From: Chitinophagaceae bacterium
GTDB lineage: Bacteria; Bacteroidota; Bacteroidia; Chitinophagales; Chitinophagaceae
Assembly (NCBI GenBank): GCA_016713085.1
Contig: JADJPV010000002.1
Span: forward strand, 868,001 to 932,000
Length of the DNA stretch: 64,000 nucleotides
Direction: 5' to 3'
Below, in pieces: positions 36,062 to 45,452 of this stretch. The position numbers were made by a program, and so were the translations under genes. The notes under the pieces are model-generated. The model did no database searches. It was given only the letters and a program-made list of their open reading frames with translations, and was not told the DNA's origin. Position 1 is the first letter of the stretch. Every line of letters starts with the position of its first letter.

Positions 36062-36106
36062 TGCCCCAGCCCCCGCCGGTTGTCGGGCAGGCCTAAAGGG
36101 GAGTAA
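36062..36106. repeat. Diverged GC-rich palindromic element between sdhA and sdhB
   Basis: It begins directly after the sdhA stop with GCCCCAGCCCCCGCCGG and ends in AAAGGGGAGTAAGGC, which fits the ends of the CCTCCCC-AAA-GGGGAGG family with an insertion in the middle. The sdhA-sdhB spacing is unusually long (120 bases) because of it. Confidence 0.45.
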
Positions 36107-36181
36107 GGCATACGACTTAATAAGAAAGTTCTTTATAAATAATTATTAACTTAAAATCCCTCGTTTGGGATAGGGGTTAAT

Positions 36182-36946
36182 ATGGAACATAAGAATATCA
36201 ATTTAAAACTGAAAGTTTGGCGTCAGAAGAATGGCAAAGAGAAAGGTGGATTTGAAACCTACGACGCAACGGATATTTCACAGGAAATGAGTTTCCTTGA
36301 AATGCTGGATGTGCTGAATGAAAAGCTGATCGTAGAAAGTAAAGACCCCATTGCCTTTGATCATGACTGCCGTGAGGGTATTTGCGGTATGTGCAGTTTG
36401 TTTATCAATGGCCGTCCGCACGGACCATGGGAAGCAAATACTGTTTGCCAATTACACATGCGTGCTTTCAATGATGGTGAAACCATTGTCATTGAACCAT
36501 GGAGAGCCAATGCATTTCCGGTGATTAAGGATCTGATGGTTGACCGTTCAGCATTTGACCGTATTATCCAGGCTGGTGGTTTCATCAGTGTAAATACCGG
36601 TAACGCTGTTGATGCAAACTCGTTGCCGATTGACAAAGCAAAAGCAGATGCTTCCTTTGCTGCTGCATCCTGTATTGGTTGCGGAGCATGCGTAGCTGCC
36701 TGTAAAAATTCTTCAGCTATGCTGTTTGTAAGTGCAAAAGCGGCTCACCTCAATCAATTACCACAGGGGCATCCTGAGCGTAATACAAGGGTGTTGAATA
36801 TGGTGGCACAAATGGACAAAGAAGGTTTTGGTGCCTGTACAAATACCGGTGCATGCGAAGCAGTTTGTCCGAAAGAAATTTCGATCACCAACATTGCAAG
36901 ACTGAATGCTGATTATGCATTGGCAAGTCTTACAGCAAGCAAATAG
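36182..36946 (+). CDS. sdhB: Succinate dehydrogenase iron-sulfur subunit
   Basis: 254 residues. The [2Fe-2S] site is in FDHDCREGICGMCSLFING with the fourth Cys in NTVCQLHMR. The [4Fe-4S] and [3Fe-4S] sites are in CIGCGACVAACKNSSAM and CTNTGACEAVCPKEISI. It transfers electrons from SdhA to the membrane anchor SdhC. Last gene of the sdhCAB operon, followed by a terminator at 36968-36992. Confidence 0.96.
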   Translation: MEHKNINLKLKVWRQKNGKEKGGFETYDATDISQEMSFLEMLDVLNEKLIVESKDPIAFDHDCREGICGMCSLFINGRPHGPWEANTVCQLHMRAFNDGETIVIEPWRANAFPVIKDLMVDRSAFDRIIQAGGFISVNTGNAVDANSLPIDKAKADASFAAASCIGCGACVAACKNSSAMLFVSAKAAHLNQLPQGHPERNTRVLNMVAQMDKEGFGACTNTGACEAVCPKEISITNIARLNADYALASLTASK

Positions 36947-36967
36947 GAAAAGAGTACTCTCAAATAC

Positions 36968-36992
36968 AAACCTCCTTTAAGGAGGTTTTTTT
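36968..36992 (+). terminator. sdh operon terminator
   Basis: AACCTCC/GGAGGTT stem, loop TTTAA, followed by five more T. Confidence 0.9.
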
Positions 36993-37062
36993 ATGTCTTG
37001 ATTTTTTTGCTTCACTAAACTGTGTAGTCGCTTTACCGGAATTAGGAATGAAGTCACGTCAG

Positions 37063-37088
37063 CCCGGGGTCTGGCCTCCGACCCCGGG
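37063..37088. repeat. Left REP-like palindrome of the transposase
   Basis: CCCGGGGTC (37063-37071) and GACCCCGGG (37080-37088), a perfect 9-bp stem with an 8-base loop. The same two 9-mers recur on the right side of the transposase gene. Confidence 0.85.
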
Positions 37089-37143
37089 AGTTAAAACCCT
37101 GCAGATGATTTAGTATTTTTATCTATGCCTGTCCGCTCACAAC

Positions 37144-37690
37144 ATGAACAATAACCTAACAGCATTTACTTTATAACCTTCACCTGTTATAACTGGCTTC
37201 CTCTGTTTCAACTCACCAATGCCTACGATACTGTTTACAAATGGTTTGATTATCTGTATACGCAAAACATCCGCATCGCAGGCTATGTTTTTATGCCTAA
37301 TCATGTACATGCACTGCTGTACTTTCTGCAAATGCCAACATCATTAAATACCATTATTGGTAACGGAAAACGTTTTATGGCCTATGAAATCATCAAACGG
37401 TTGATGGCTGTTAATGATGAAGCCATGCTAACTCAATTAGCCGAAGTTGTAAAAGACAGGGAACGTAAAAAGGACAATTGCATAAAGTGTTTGAAGACAG
37501 TTTTGATGCCAAACAATGTGTATCAACAGATTTTATTTATCAGAAGCTGGATTATATACATCATAATCCAATAAGTGGCAAATGGATGCTGGCAGCAGAT
37601 TCCTTACAATATGAACATTCAAGTGAGGCATTTTATAAGGATGGTAAAAGCGGATACAGTAAATTGCTGAGGATTGAAGAAGTAATGTAA
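37144..37690 (+). mobile_element. REP-associated tyrosine transposase (Y1_Tnp / IS200-like), frameshifted
   Basis: About 182 residues when corrected. HUH-type single-strand nuclease: N-terminal strand SIYFITFTCYNWLPLF, the HUH motif in FMPNHVHALLYF, helix LNTIIGNGKRFMAYEIIKRL and the catalytic Tyr in QKLDYIHHNPISGKW. This set is characteristic of RAYT proteins, which are domesticated single-copy relatives of IS200/IS605 transposases linked to REP palindromes. Two indels (near 37150 and at 37467-37471) break the frame. It is flanked on both sides by the same palindromic 9-mers (37063-37088 and 37701-37758), and there are no IS terminal inverted repeats or target duplications that I can see. 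Confidence 0.85.
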
Positions 37691-38010
37691 CTGGTGAAAT
37701 CCCGGGGTCGGCAGAGGCGGCTTCCCGGGTATTGAGATTTGACAAGCCAGACCCCGGGGCGACAGAAGGGTTTGTAAATATATTTGCTATTAATAATCAT
37801 ATTTAAAGTTATCGTTTAATATTTGACTGCTTGCCATTCTTTCCCAACAACGTCTCCGCCTCGGGACGTTGTGTATTACGAAGCTAAGAATTAACTTCAT
37901 ATCCAATGCTGGAAAACAGAAGTGTAAACTCGCCTAGGGTGAGAAAGAAGAGATGAAAGAGAAGTTAGTTTCGCAGAAAAAATCATTATTTTCAATTTGA
38001 AATAATAACT
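37691..38010. other. Intergenic region right of the transposase
   Basis: No coding potential in 320 bases. It holds the right REP-like arms and a further 8-bp hairpin ACAACGTC / GACGTTGT (37847-37872, with a 10-base loop) ahead of the TMEM175-like gene. The promoter of that gene is presumably here, but no clear box was found. Confidence 0.5.
37701..37759. repeat. Right REP-like palindromes of the transposase
   Basis: CCCGGGGTC (37701-37709) and GACCCCGGG (37750-37758), identical to the left pair but 40 bases apart, with a further CCCGGG half-site between. The spacing differs from the left copy, suggesting a composite of two elements. Confidence 0.8.
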
Positions 38011-38541
38011 ATGACTAAAGGAAGATTAGAAGCTTTCAGCGATGGAGTACTCGCCATCATCATCACCATTATGGTATTGGAACTGAAGATTCCGGAAGGA
38101 TATACATTTGAAGCACTAAAGCCCCTGCTGCATACATTGGTCAGTTATGTGCTCAGTTTTATTTATATCGGTATTTACTGGAACAATCATCATCATTTAT
38201 TTCAATCGGTAAAACAGATTAAAGGAAATGTGTTGTGGCATAATATGCACTTGCTTTTCTGGCTGTCGCTTGTACCTTTTGTAACCGGATGGATAGGAGA
38301 ACAGCAGATGAAAGCATTTCCTGTTGCACTGTATGGTGTTGTGTTGTTTATGGCCGCAATCGCTTATACATTCCTCGTTCGTGCATTAGTGAAAGTGGAA
38401 GGGAAGGATTCTGTACTGGCAAAATCAATAGGGAATGATGCGAAAGGTTTTATTTCCCTGCTCTTCTACATGACAGGCATTCTTTTAAGCATCTTTATTC
38501 ATCCCTGGTTTGGATATGCCTGCTATATTATTTTGCCATGA
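38011..38541 (+). CDS. TMEM175/DUF1211-family membrane protein
   Basis: 176 residues with about five membrane helices. It opens with the family's selectivity signature GRLEAFSDGVLAIIITIMVLEL (FSD motif), followed by YWNNHHHLF and LLFWLSLVPFVTGWI. Bacterial TMEM175 proteins are potassium channels lacking the classic P-loop, assembling as oligomers of single six-helix units. Ion transport is therefore inferred from family only. Single-gene unit. Confidence 0.85.
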   Translation: MTKGRLEAFSDGVLAIIITIMVLELKIPEGYTFEALKPLLHTLVSYVLSFIYIGIYWNNHHHLFQSVKQIKGNVLWHNMHLLFWLSLVPFVTGWIGEQQMKAFPVALYGVVLFMAAIAYTFLVRALVKVEGKDSVLAKSIGNDAKGFISLLFYMTGILLSIFIHPWFGYACYIILP

Positions 38542-38910
38542 TCTGGTTTATCCCTGATCTCCGGATTGAACGGAACCTGAAATAGAATACAGTGAAGTTA
38601 GAATCATGAATAGGCAAGATTTGGACTTGAAAGTCATGCCTAAAGCCGTTAACTTCAATTATTACATCCCTGACTTAAAAGTCAGGGTTATTCTGAATTT
38701 GATGAGTGCTGTACAGAACGAATTGTAACATTGAGGACTGAATTTATAACCCCGACTTTCAAGTCGGGGCAACAGTATAAAAAGGATTTGGCTTTAGCCT
38801 TGATTGTTCCGTAGCTGAAATCAACAGCCATGCTTTTAGCTGCCTGACTTGAAACTCAGGGTTAATCTGACTGAAACCGCTTTCTCACACAATAAATTCT
38901 ATTTTTACAC
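38542..38910. other. Gene-free region with a cluster of hairpins
   Basis: No reading frame of note in about 370 bases. It contains four short palindromes built on GACTT..AAGTC at 38625-38636, 38669-38688, 38751-38770 and 38844-38861 (listed together as a repeat), and GCTTTAGC/GCTAAAGC-type motifs near 38640-38650 and 38791-38800. Confidence 0.6.
38625..38861. repeat. Array of four GACTT/AAGTC hairpins
   Basis: The best copy is CCCCGACTT-TC-AAGTCGGGG (38751-38770), a perfect 9-bp stem with a 2-base loop. CCCTGACT-TAAA-AGTCAGGG is at 38669-38688. Shorter or diverged copies are at 38625-38636 and 38844-38861. The spacings of about 44, 82 and 93 bases are irregular. Confidence 0.75.
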
Positions 38911-38966
38911 ATTCTTATCCTGAAAACCACTGTCTTATCAGAAATTGCATCCTTTTAATAGTTGTT

Positions 38967-41900
38967 TTGCTTTCTTCCCTGCTGGCACATGCGCAGCAAA
39001 CTCCCTCATTATCCAATCTCCGTACAAAAAAGATCAGCACCAAGAAGAGCCCGGTTAAGATTGATTCGTTGAGTATTGTTCCCAATTCAGTGTTTATTGC
39101 TGGCTTAACTAAACAGGATTACAGGATTGATGCGGTGAATGCACAACTCTTCTGGATCAATGCACCATCATCACTTGATTCAATCAGCATTACTTACAGG
39201 GTGTTTCCGTATAAACTGAATGCGCAGGTAAACCGGATGAAGTTTGATGATATCAAAAACAATTTCATGACCAAACCCATGACCATTGATAACGAAGGCA
39301 ATGGCAAAGGCATGTTTGATTTTGGCAATGTGAATTATAACGGAAGCTTTGGCCGGGGGAATATCTTTTGGCAATAACCAGGATGCAGTAGTGAACGGAG
39401 TGCTGAACCTGCAGATCAATGGAATGATTGGCGACAGTATGATGCTTTCTGCTGCCTTAACCGATAATAATATTCCCATACAGGCCGAAGGCAATACACA
39501 GCAGTTAAATGAATTCGACCGTGTATGGATTCAACTGAAGAAAAAAGGATGGCAGCTGAATCTTGGAGATATTGATGTAAGAAGAAACGATTCTTATTTT
39601 CTCAGTTTCTTTAAACGCATGCAGGGAATTTCTTTTCAGAACGAAAGTAATGTGTTTAAGAATGGAAAGAATTCATCGTTGGTAACAGGAGCAATTGCAA
39701 AGGGGAAGTTTAACCGGCATGTGTTCCAGGGACTGGAAGGAAACCAGGGACCATACCGTTTGCAGGGACCAAACGGTGAATTGTTTTTTATCGTTCTTGC
39801 AGGAACGGAACGTGTTTTTATTGATGGAGAACTGATGCAGCGTGGTGAGGACCAGGATTATGTTATCAATTATAATACGGCTGAAATTACGTTTACTCCA
39901 AGACGCATGATTACAAAAGATCGTCGTATACAGGTGGAGTTTGAATATGCCGACAGAAATTTTCTCAACTCACAATTTATAGTTGGCAATGAATTAAAGG
40001 TGAATGAAAAGTTTACTGTCCGTGTGAATGCTTTTTCCAATTCTGATTCAAAAAACACATCTGTGAACCAGGTGCTGAGTACAGAACAAAAACAATTTTT
40101 ATTTGATGTGGGTGATAAAGTGGAAACAGCTTTGTATCCATCTATATCGAAAGATACGTTTGCAGTCAATCGGATTGTTTACCGCATGGTGGATTCTGTT
40201 GTGAACAGTATTACGTATGATTCTGTTCTTGTGTATACCACAACTGATCAGCCACAGGTATTTAGTGCAGGATTTATTGATGTGGGTGAAGGCAATGGTG
40301 ATTATGTGCAGGAAGTATCAGGCGCCAATGGAAGAACCTTTAAATGGGTTGCACCTGAAAATGGAATCAGGAAGGGAAGATTTGTTCCTGCCGTTCGTTT
40401 AATTGCACCAAGAACCCAGCAGATGATCACTGTGGGAGGCGATTACCAGGTAAATAAACATCTTCTTTTGAAATCAGAACTGGCCATCAGCCGGCTCGAT
40501 GTAAATACCTTCTCAGGGAAAGATAAAAGCAATGATGATGGTATTGCAGGAAGAATGCTCTTTCAATACAACAATCAATTCAAAGGCAATCCGAAGAAAC
40601 CTCTTGAGTATAAAGTAACGGGTGGATATGAATTTGTGCAGGATCGTTTCCGTGCACTGGAACGTTTGCGTCCTGTTGAATTTACAAGAGAGTGGGGCCT
40701 GCCCATTTTTCTGCAGCAGGAAAAAGAACAGATCATTAATGCAGGGTTAGAATTAAACCGTGGAAGAGAACATAAGTTCAGTTATGCCATTCAGAGTTAC
40801 CAGCGTGGAAGTTTATTTACAGGGTTGAAGAATGTGGTGCAGCATTCATTTGCACAGAAAGGATGGACATGGAATGGATCGGTGAATTATGCAACAACCG
40901 ACAGTGGCAGTAACAAAGGTTTCTTTCTCCGTCCGACTGTTGATCTAAAAAAGCGTTTAGATAAACTCGATCAAATGGAAATCGGCGGGCAATATTATCT
41001 TGAACATAGTGAGATCCGGAACCGCAGAACAGATTCACTGGGCGGTCTTACGTTTATGTGGGATACATGGACCCTGTTTCTCCGTTCAAAAGAAGCTGCT
41101 AATAAATGGGGTGTAAATTTCTTTACACGCAGAGACAAATTACCATTAGGAAAAAACTTAGAGCAGGTTGACAGAAGCTTTAACTATAACGGCTACGTTG
41201 AATTGATGAATAATGAACATCACCAGTTTCGTTTGAATGCAACAATCAGAGAACTAAAAGTTTTCAATTCACAGTTGACGGGGCAAAAAGCTGAACGAAC
41301 CGTACTGGGCCGTGCTGAATATTTTGTGAATGAATGGAAGGGAATGATGACAGGTAATGTATTGTATGAAGTAGGAAGCGGACAGGAGCAACGCCGGGAT
41401 TATTCTTTTCTTGAAGTACCAGCCGGTCAGGGGGAGTATGTGTGGAATGATTATAATGCTGATGGTATTCCGCAAATCAATGAATTTGAAGTGGCCCTGT
41501 ACCAGGACCAGGCAAGATATATCCGTGTGTTTACACCAACACTTGATTTCATCCGTGCCAACTACAATCAGTTTAACTACAGCATGAATTTAAATCCGAG
41601 AGCATTAATTGATATCAACAAAGCAAAGGGTGTAAAGAAATTTCTCACAAGAGTTTCTTTACAATCAAGTATGCAAATCTTCAAGAAAGAGATCTCACAG
41701 AAGAATATCAACTTAAATCCATTTTCAAAACCAGCGGCTGATACAAGTCTCATCTCTTTAAATTCAATCATCACCAATACCTTTTTCTTTAACCGCACCA
41801 GCAGTGTGTGGGGGTTTGATTTAACGCATATTCAGAATGTGAACCGTTCCATTTTAACCTACGGCCTGGAAACAAGAACACTCAGGGATCTATCGTCACG

Positions 41901-42402
41901 TTTTCGCTGGAACCTGAATAAACATTTTGCTGCTGTTGTAACAGTAAAGTCAATCAGCAATCAATTGGAAACACCCAAGTTTGGAAACAGGAATTTCGAT
42001 CTGAAGCAATGGATGACAGAACCCTCACTCAGTTATCAGAACGGAACCAAGTACAGGGTTTCACTCAACTATAAGTTTGAAGAGAAACAAAACCAGCAGG
42101 GATTAAAAGAAAAAGCAACGATCAATTCCATTATTACTGAAATGCGGTACAATGTTTTGTCGAGCAGCACTATTAATGGAAAATTTCAGTTCAGCAATAT
42201 CAAGTTTAACGGCGCAACCAATACTACGGTTGCTTTTATTATGCTGGATGCATTGTTACCCGGGCGTAATTTTTTATGGAACCTTGATCTCACCCGCCGC
42301 CTCTCCAACAATATGGAAATAAATTTTCAGTATGAGGGAAGGAAACCCGGTGAGGCAAAAGCCATTCATACCGGCAGGGCAAGTGTAAGAGCATTGTTTT
42401 AA
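38967..42402 (+). CDS. Very large outer-membrane/surface protein of unknown function (frameshifted)
   Basis: About 1145 residues. The N-terminus includes a hydrophobic signal ending LLAHAQQ; the true start codon is unclear, and the given TTG may be internal to the signal peptide. An extra G at 39355-39359 breaks the frame; fixed, it reads NGSFGRGISFGNNQDAVV. Seen: GNQGPYRLQGPNGELFFIVL, then GTERVFIDGELMQRGEDQDY, a long series of amphipathic beta strands from about residue 200 to the end, and a calcium-loop-like segment DYNADGIPQINEFE. It looks like a large barrel or beta-rich envelope protein shared within Bacteroidota, with no function I can name. Confidence 0.7.
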
Positions 42403-42405
42403 AAA

Positions 42406-42440
42406 GAAAGAAGCGGTGAATAAATATTCACCGCTTCTTC
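42406..42440. terminator. Bidirectional terminator between convergent genes
   Basis: GAAGCGGTGAAT (42410-42421) and ATTCACCGCTTC (42426-42437), a perfect 12-bp stem with an AAAT loop, right after the stop at 42402. Confidence 0.9.
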
Positions 42441-42461
42441 TGAACCTATCAACAGTTGTGC

Positions 42462-43448
42462 TTAACTGAATAAGCCACCTTTACGTAATGTTTTTGAACC
42501 TTCGCCAATTTTGAAGCCATTGTTATATACTTCAACTTTATAAACACCTTCAGCGAATTTAGTTCCGGGCTTCCACTCAATTGAAAGGGGAGCTGATTTA
42601 CCTGCACTGAAGTTTACACTTGTTTTCTTTGTAAACACTCTTTCACCTTCATCTCTTGTAGTGAAACGGCCGCTTCCCAAAGCTTCGTTGCTGATAACCT
42701 GTCCTGTTGGATCGGTAATTACAACAAATACATCTTTTGTAGCATCTTCACCAACACGGTTTGATACGTTGAATGTTAAACGGATTTTATCAACACGTTT
42801 TGCAACATCTTTTTCTTTCTCTTTACCATTTTTTCTTTCATCAATAGTAACGATATTAATGTTAGAAGCATTGAGAGTAGAAGCAACATCTAATTTTTCT
42901 TCCACTACTTTCTTCTGCTCTTTTGTTTGATCGTACTCAACCTGTAAAGCTTCTTTCTGAGTTGTCAGTTCAGCTTTTTCAGTTTTTAACTGGAGGTTTT
43001 CACCTTTCAGCACTTCAATTTCCTGAACATAACCCGTAACTTTTTCATTCAGTTCAGTGATCAGGCGTTTTGCTTCAGCCAGATCAGCTGCAGTTTTGTT
43101 CTGTTTGTTCAGTAAAGTCTGGATTCTGTTCTTCAGGTTTGAAACTTCAGAATTCTTTGTTTTTACCAGGCTGTCCATGCTTGCATTCATGGTTGTTAAT
43201 TCATCTAAACGCTGTAAAGCTGCGTTGTACTCAGTCTGTACGGCATTCTTGCTGCTGTCGCTGGTACTCAGTTGCGCCTGTAGCTTGGTTGTCATTTCTT
43301 TGGCTTTTGATTTATCCCAAATGATATAACCCCATGTACCAAGTAAAGCTGCAATCAGTAACCCGTAAATCAGTCCACGGCTGTCACGCTTTGGAGCTGA
43401 AGGAGGAGTGTCCTGTGGTGTTGCGGAAGGATAATTTGAATAAGACAT
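42462..43448 (-). CDS. Membrane-anchored coiled-coil protein (328 aa)
   Basis: A Pro/Ser-rich N-terminus is followed by one membrane helix (GLIYGLLIAALLGTWGYIIW, about 25-44), a long heptad-rich coiled coil (about 50-195; EIEVLKGENLQLKTEKAEL) and a C-terminal beta-rich domain (VDKIRLTFNVSNRVGE to the end), with VYKVEVYNNGFKIGEGS. The fold of the last domain looks immunoglobulin-like. Similar anchored coiled coils are widespread in Bacteroidota and unexplained. Divergent from the exonuclease gene. Confidence 0.65.
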   Translation of the reverse strand: MSYSNYPSATPQDTPPSAPKRDSRGLIYGLLIAALLGTWGYIIWDKSKAKEMTTKLQAQLSTSDSSKNAVQTEYNAALQRLDELTTMNASMDSLVKTKNSEVSNLKNRIQTLLNKQNKTAADLAEAKRLITELNEKVTGYVQEIEVLKGENLQLKTEKAELTTQKEALQVEYDQTKEQKKVVEEKLDVASTLNASNINIVTIDERKNGKEKEKDVAKRVDKIRLTFNVSNRVGEDATKDVFVVITDPTGQVISNEALGSGRFTTRDEGERVFTKKTSVNFSAGKSAPLSIEWKPGTKFAEGVYKVEVYNNGFKIGEGSKTLRKGGLFS

Positions 43449-43486
43449 AATGTTTGTTTTTAGATTTAAAATTTTTATTTTAGTTC

Positions 43487-44221
43487 ATGGCTAACCAACA
43501 ATCATACAAACCTGAACATCTGCTGGTACTCGATATCGAAACTGTACCACAATATTCATCATTTGAAGAGCTGCCGGAACCATGGAAGGTTCTCTGGAGT
43601 GACAAAATTTCCAAAACCATGCCAGAAAATTTTCCGGCACCAGAAATGTATGAGCAAAGGGCTGGAATTCAGGCTGAATTTGGCAAAATAATTTGTATCA
43701 GTACAGGTTATTTTTATAAAGATAAGGCTGGTCGTCTGTGTTTCCGGTTGAAATCTTATGCACATGATGATGAAAAAAAACTGCTTACCGAATTTTCGGA
43801 GAAAGTGGATAGTTTTTACAAAGCGGTACCTGATTTCAACTTTGCCGGACATAACATTAAAGAGTTTGATATTCCGTATATCAGCCGCCGGATGCTCATT
43901 CATCAACTGGCATTACCTTCTTTTTTGCAGTTTAGCGGAAAGAAACCCTGGGAAACCAACCTTGTTGATACCATGCAATTATGGAAATTTGGTGATTATA
44001 AAAATTATACCTCACTGAAATTGCTGGCTGCCTGTTTGGGAATTGCAACTCCAAAAGATGATATTGACGGTAGCCGGGTAAAAGAAGTGTATTACAAAGA
44101 AAAGAATCTGCCAAGAATTGTTGAATATTGCCAGAAGGATGTAATTGCAGCAGCACAGATTTTTCTACGCTTTCAAAATTTACCTTTGCTGCCGCAGGAA
44201 AATATTTTTATAGCTGAGTAA
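43487..44221 (+). CDS. PolB-like 3'-5' exonuclease (DEDD family)
   Basis: 244 residues. The catalytic acidic set is visible: Asp16 and Glu18 in LLVLDIETVP, an Asp in FAGHNIKEFDIPYISRRML and the C-terminal YCQKDVIAAAQIF. Single RNase H-like domain, cytoplasmic. It probably removes nucleotides from single-stranded DNA ends. It precedes the DNA polymerase III delta gene by 79 bases on the same strand, which suits a DNA replication or repair role. Confidence 0.85.
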   Translation: MANQQSYKPEHLLVLDIETVPQYSSFEELPEPWKVLWSDKISKTMPENFPAPEMYEQRAGIQAEFGKIICISTGYFYKDKAGRLCFRLKSYAHDDEKKLLTEFSEKVDSFYKAVPDFNFAGHNIKEFDIPYISRRMLIHQLALPSFLQFSGKKPWETNLVDTMQLWKFGDYKNYTSLKLLAACLGIATPKDDIDGSRVKEVYYKEKNLPRIVEYCQKDVIAAAQIFLRFQNLPLLPQENIFIAE

Positions 44222-44227
44222 GAATAT

Positions 44228-44288
44228 AGGTATGCCATACTTCTATCAACGAAACAATCTTGAAGTAACGAAAAGGTATGGCATACCT
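44228..44288. repeat. 13-bp inverted repeat ahead of holA
   Basis: AGGTATGCCATAC (44228-44240) and GTATGGCATACCT (44276-44288) flank 35 bases. Each arm is itself nearly palindromic (GGTATG/CCATAC). It lies in the gap between the exonuclease stop and the holA start and would fold as a hairpin in the mRNA 13 bases before the start. Confidence 0.75.
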
Positions 44289-44300
44289 TTACTCCCTGGT

Positions 44301-45296
44301 ATGAGTACAGATAAAATTTTAAACGACTGGAAAAAGAAAAAATTCAAACCGATCTACTGGTTTGAAGGTGAAGAAGACTTTTACATTGATCAGCTGATTG
44401 ATGCTGCCGAGCATACAATCTTAAATGAAGCAGAGGCAGGATTTAATCTTTCGGTATTTTATGGAAAGGATGCCAGCTGGGCCGATGTGGTAAATGCCTG
44501 TATGCGTTATCCCATGTTTGCTGAAAAGCAGGTAGTGATTTTGAAAGAAGCTCAGCAGATGAAGGATCTTGATAAACTTGAAAGCTATATTGATAAGCCT
44601 CTTGATTCTACCATTTTTGTAGTGGGTCATAAGGAAAAGAAAGTGGATGGCCGAAGTAAGCTGGCCAAACTGCTGAAAGAAAAAGGAGAAGTTCTCAGCA
44701 CCAAGAAAATGTATGATAATGAACTTCCTTCCTGGACGCAGGAGTTTATTGAAGGCAAAGGCTATCAGCCTTCTCAAAAAGCAATTCATTTACTGGTTGA
44801 TCATATTGGCAATGATTTAAGCCGTATTGCCAACGAAGTAGATAAAGTAATTCTCAACCTGGGTAAACGCACAACCATTACTGAAGATGATATTGAAAAC
44901 TTTGTAGGCATCAGCAAGGAATACAATGTATTTGAACTGCAGAATGCAGTGGGGAAGAAGAACCTGGTGAAAGCCATGCAGATCATTCAGTATTTTGAAG
45001 GCAATCCAAAAGCTGCGCCTATTCAATTGGTTTTACCATCACTATATAGTTATTTTTCCAAAGTGTTTATGTTGTTTGGTGTGCAGGGCGATGATAAAGC
45101 TGTAGCAGCACAAACAGGGATCAATGCCTGGTTTTTGAAAGACTATAAAGCAAGCGCCACTGTTTATGGATTTGATGGAGTTCAATCGGCACTGTTGCTG
45201 ATGCACCATTACAATTTAAGAAGTGTAGGCGTAAATGATACGGGTACGGAAGATGCTTCCTTATTAAAAGAAATGATCTATAAGATGATGATGTAA
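44301..45296 (+). CDS. holA: DNA polymerase III subunit delta
   Basis: 331 residues. Wrench of the clamp loader that opens the sliding clamp. The N-terminal part KFKPIYWFEGEEDFYIDQLIDA, ASWADVVNACMRYPMFAEKQVVILKEA and PLDSTIFVVGHKEKKVDGR, then the C-terminal LVDHIGNDLSRIANEVDK and ISKEYNVFELQNAV are typical. The ATG at 44301 (MSTDKIL) is chosen. The upstream in-frame extension from 44232 would be made from the inverted-repeat DNA. Confidence 0.92.
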   Translation: MSTDKILNDWKKKKFKPIYWFEGEEDFYIDQLIDAAEHTILNEAEAGFNLSVFYGKDASWADVVNACMRYPMFAEKQVVILKEAQQMKDLDKLESYIDKPLDSTIFVVGHKEKKVDGRSKLAKLLKEKGEVLSTKKMYDNELPSWTQEFIEGKGYQPSQKAIHLLVDHIGNDLSRIANEVDKVILNLGKRTTITEDDIENFVGISKEYNVFELQNAVGKKNLVKAMQIIQYFEGNPKAAPIQLVLPSLYSYFSKVFMLFGVQGDDKAVAAQTGINAWFLKDYKASATVYGFDGVQSALLLMHHYNLRSVGVNDTGTEDASLLKEMIYKMMM

Positions 45297-45316
45297 GTCC
45301 TGAGCGAAGTCGAAGG
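45297..45316. repeat. CTGAGCGAAGTCGAAGG-type dispersed element
   Basis: The sequence CCTGAGCGAAGTCGAAGGG follows the holA stop directly. Closely similar short GC-rich elements are common between genes in many environmental bacteria. A partner CGAGCGATAGTCGAGA lies at 45332-45347. Confidence 0.4.
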
Positions 45317-45452
45317 GCGGGTAATTATATCGAGCGATAGTCGAGATGTAAAAGTTCAGAAATTAATCAATCGTAATGTATAAACATACGGTTGCATCAA
45401 ACCACAACAATCAGCCCAACATCATTAACTTCGCAAAAATCTGAAATCAGTT

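Noticed and set aside
37691..37872. A second transposon end or target duplication
   Set aside because: I found palindromes but no direct repeats of the kind a DDE transposon leaves.
38625..38861. Possible CRISPR array
   Set aside because: Repeats are short palindromes with irregular spacing and no cas genes nearby.
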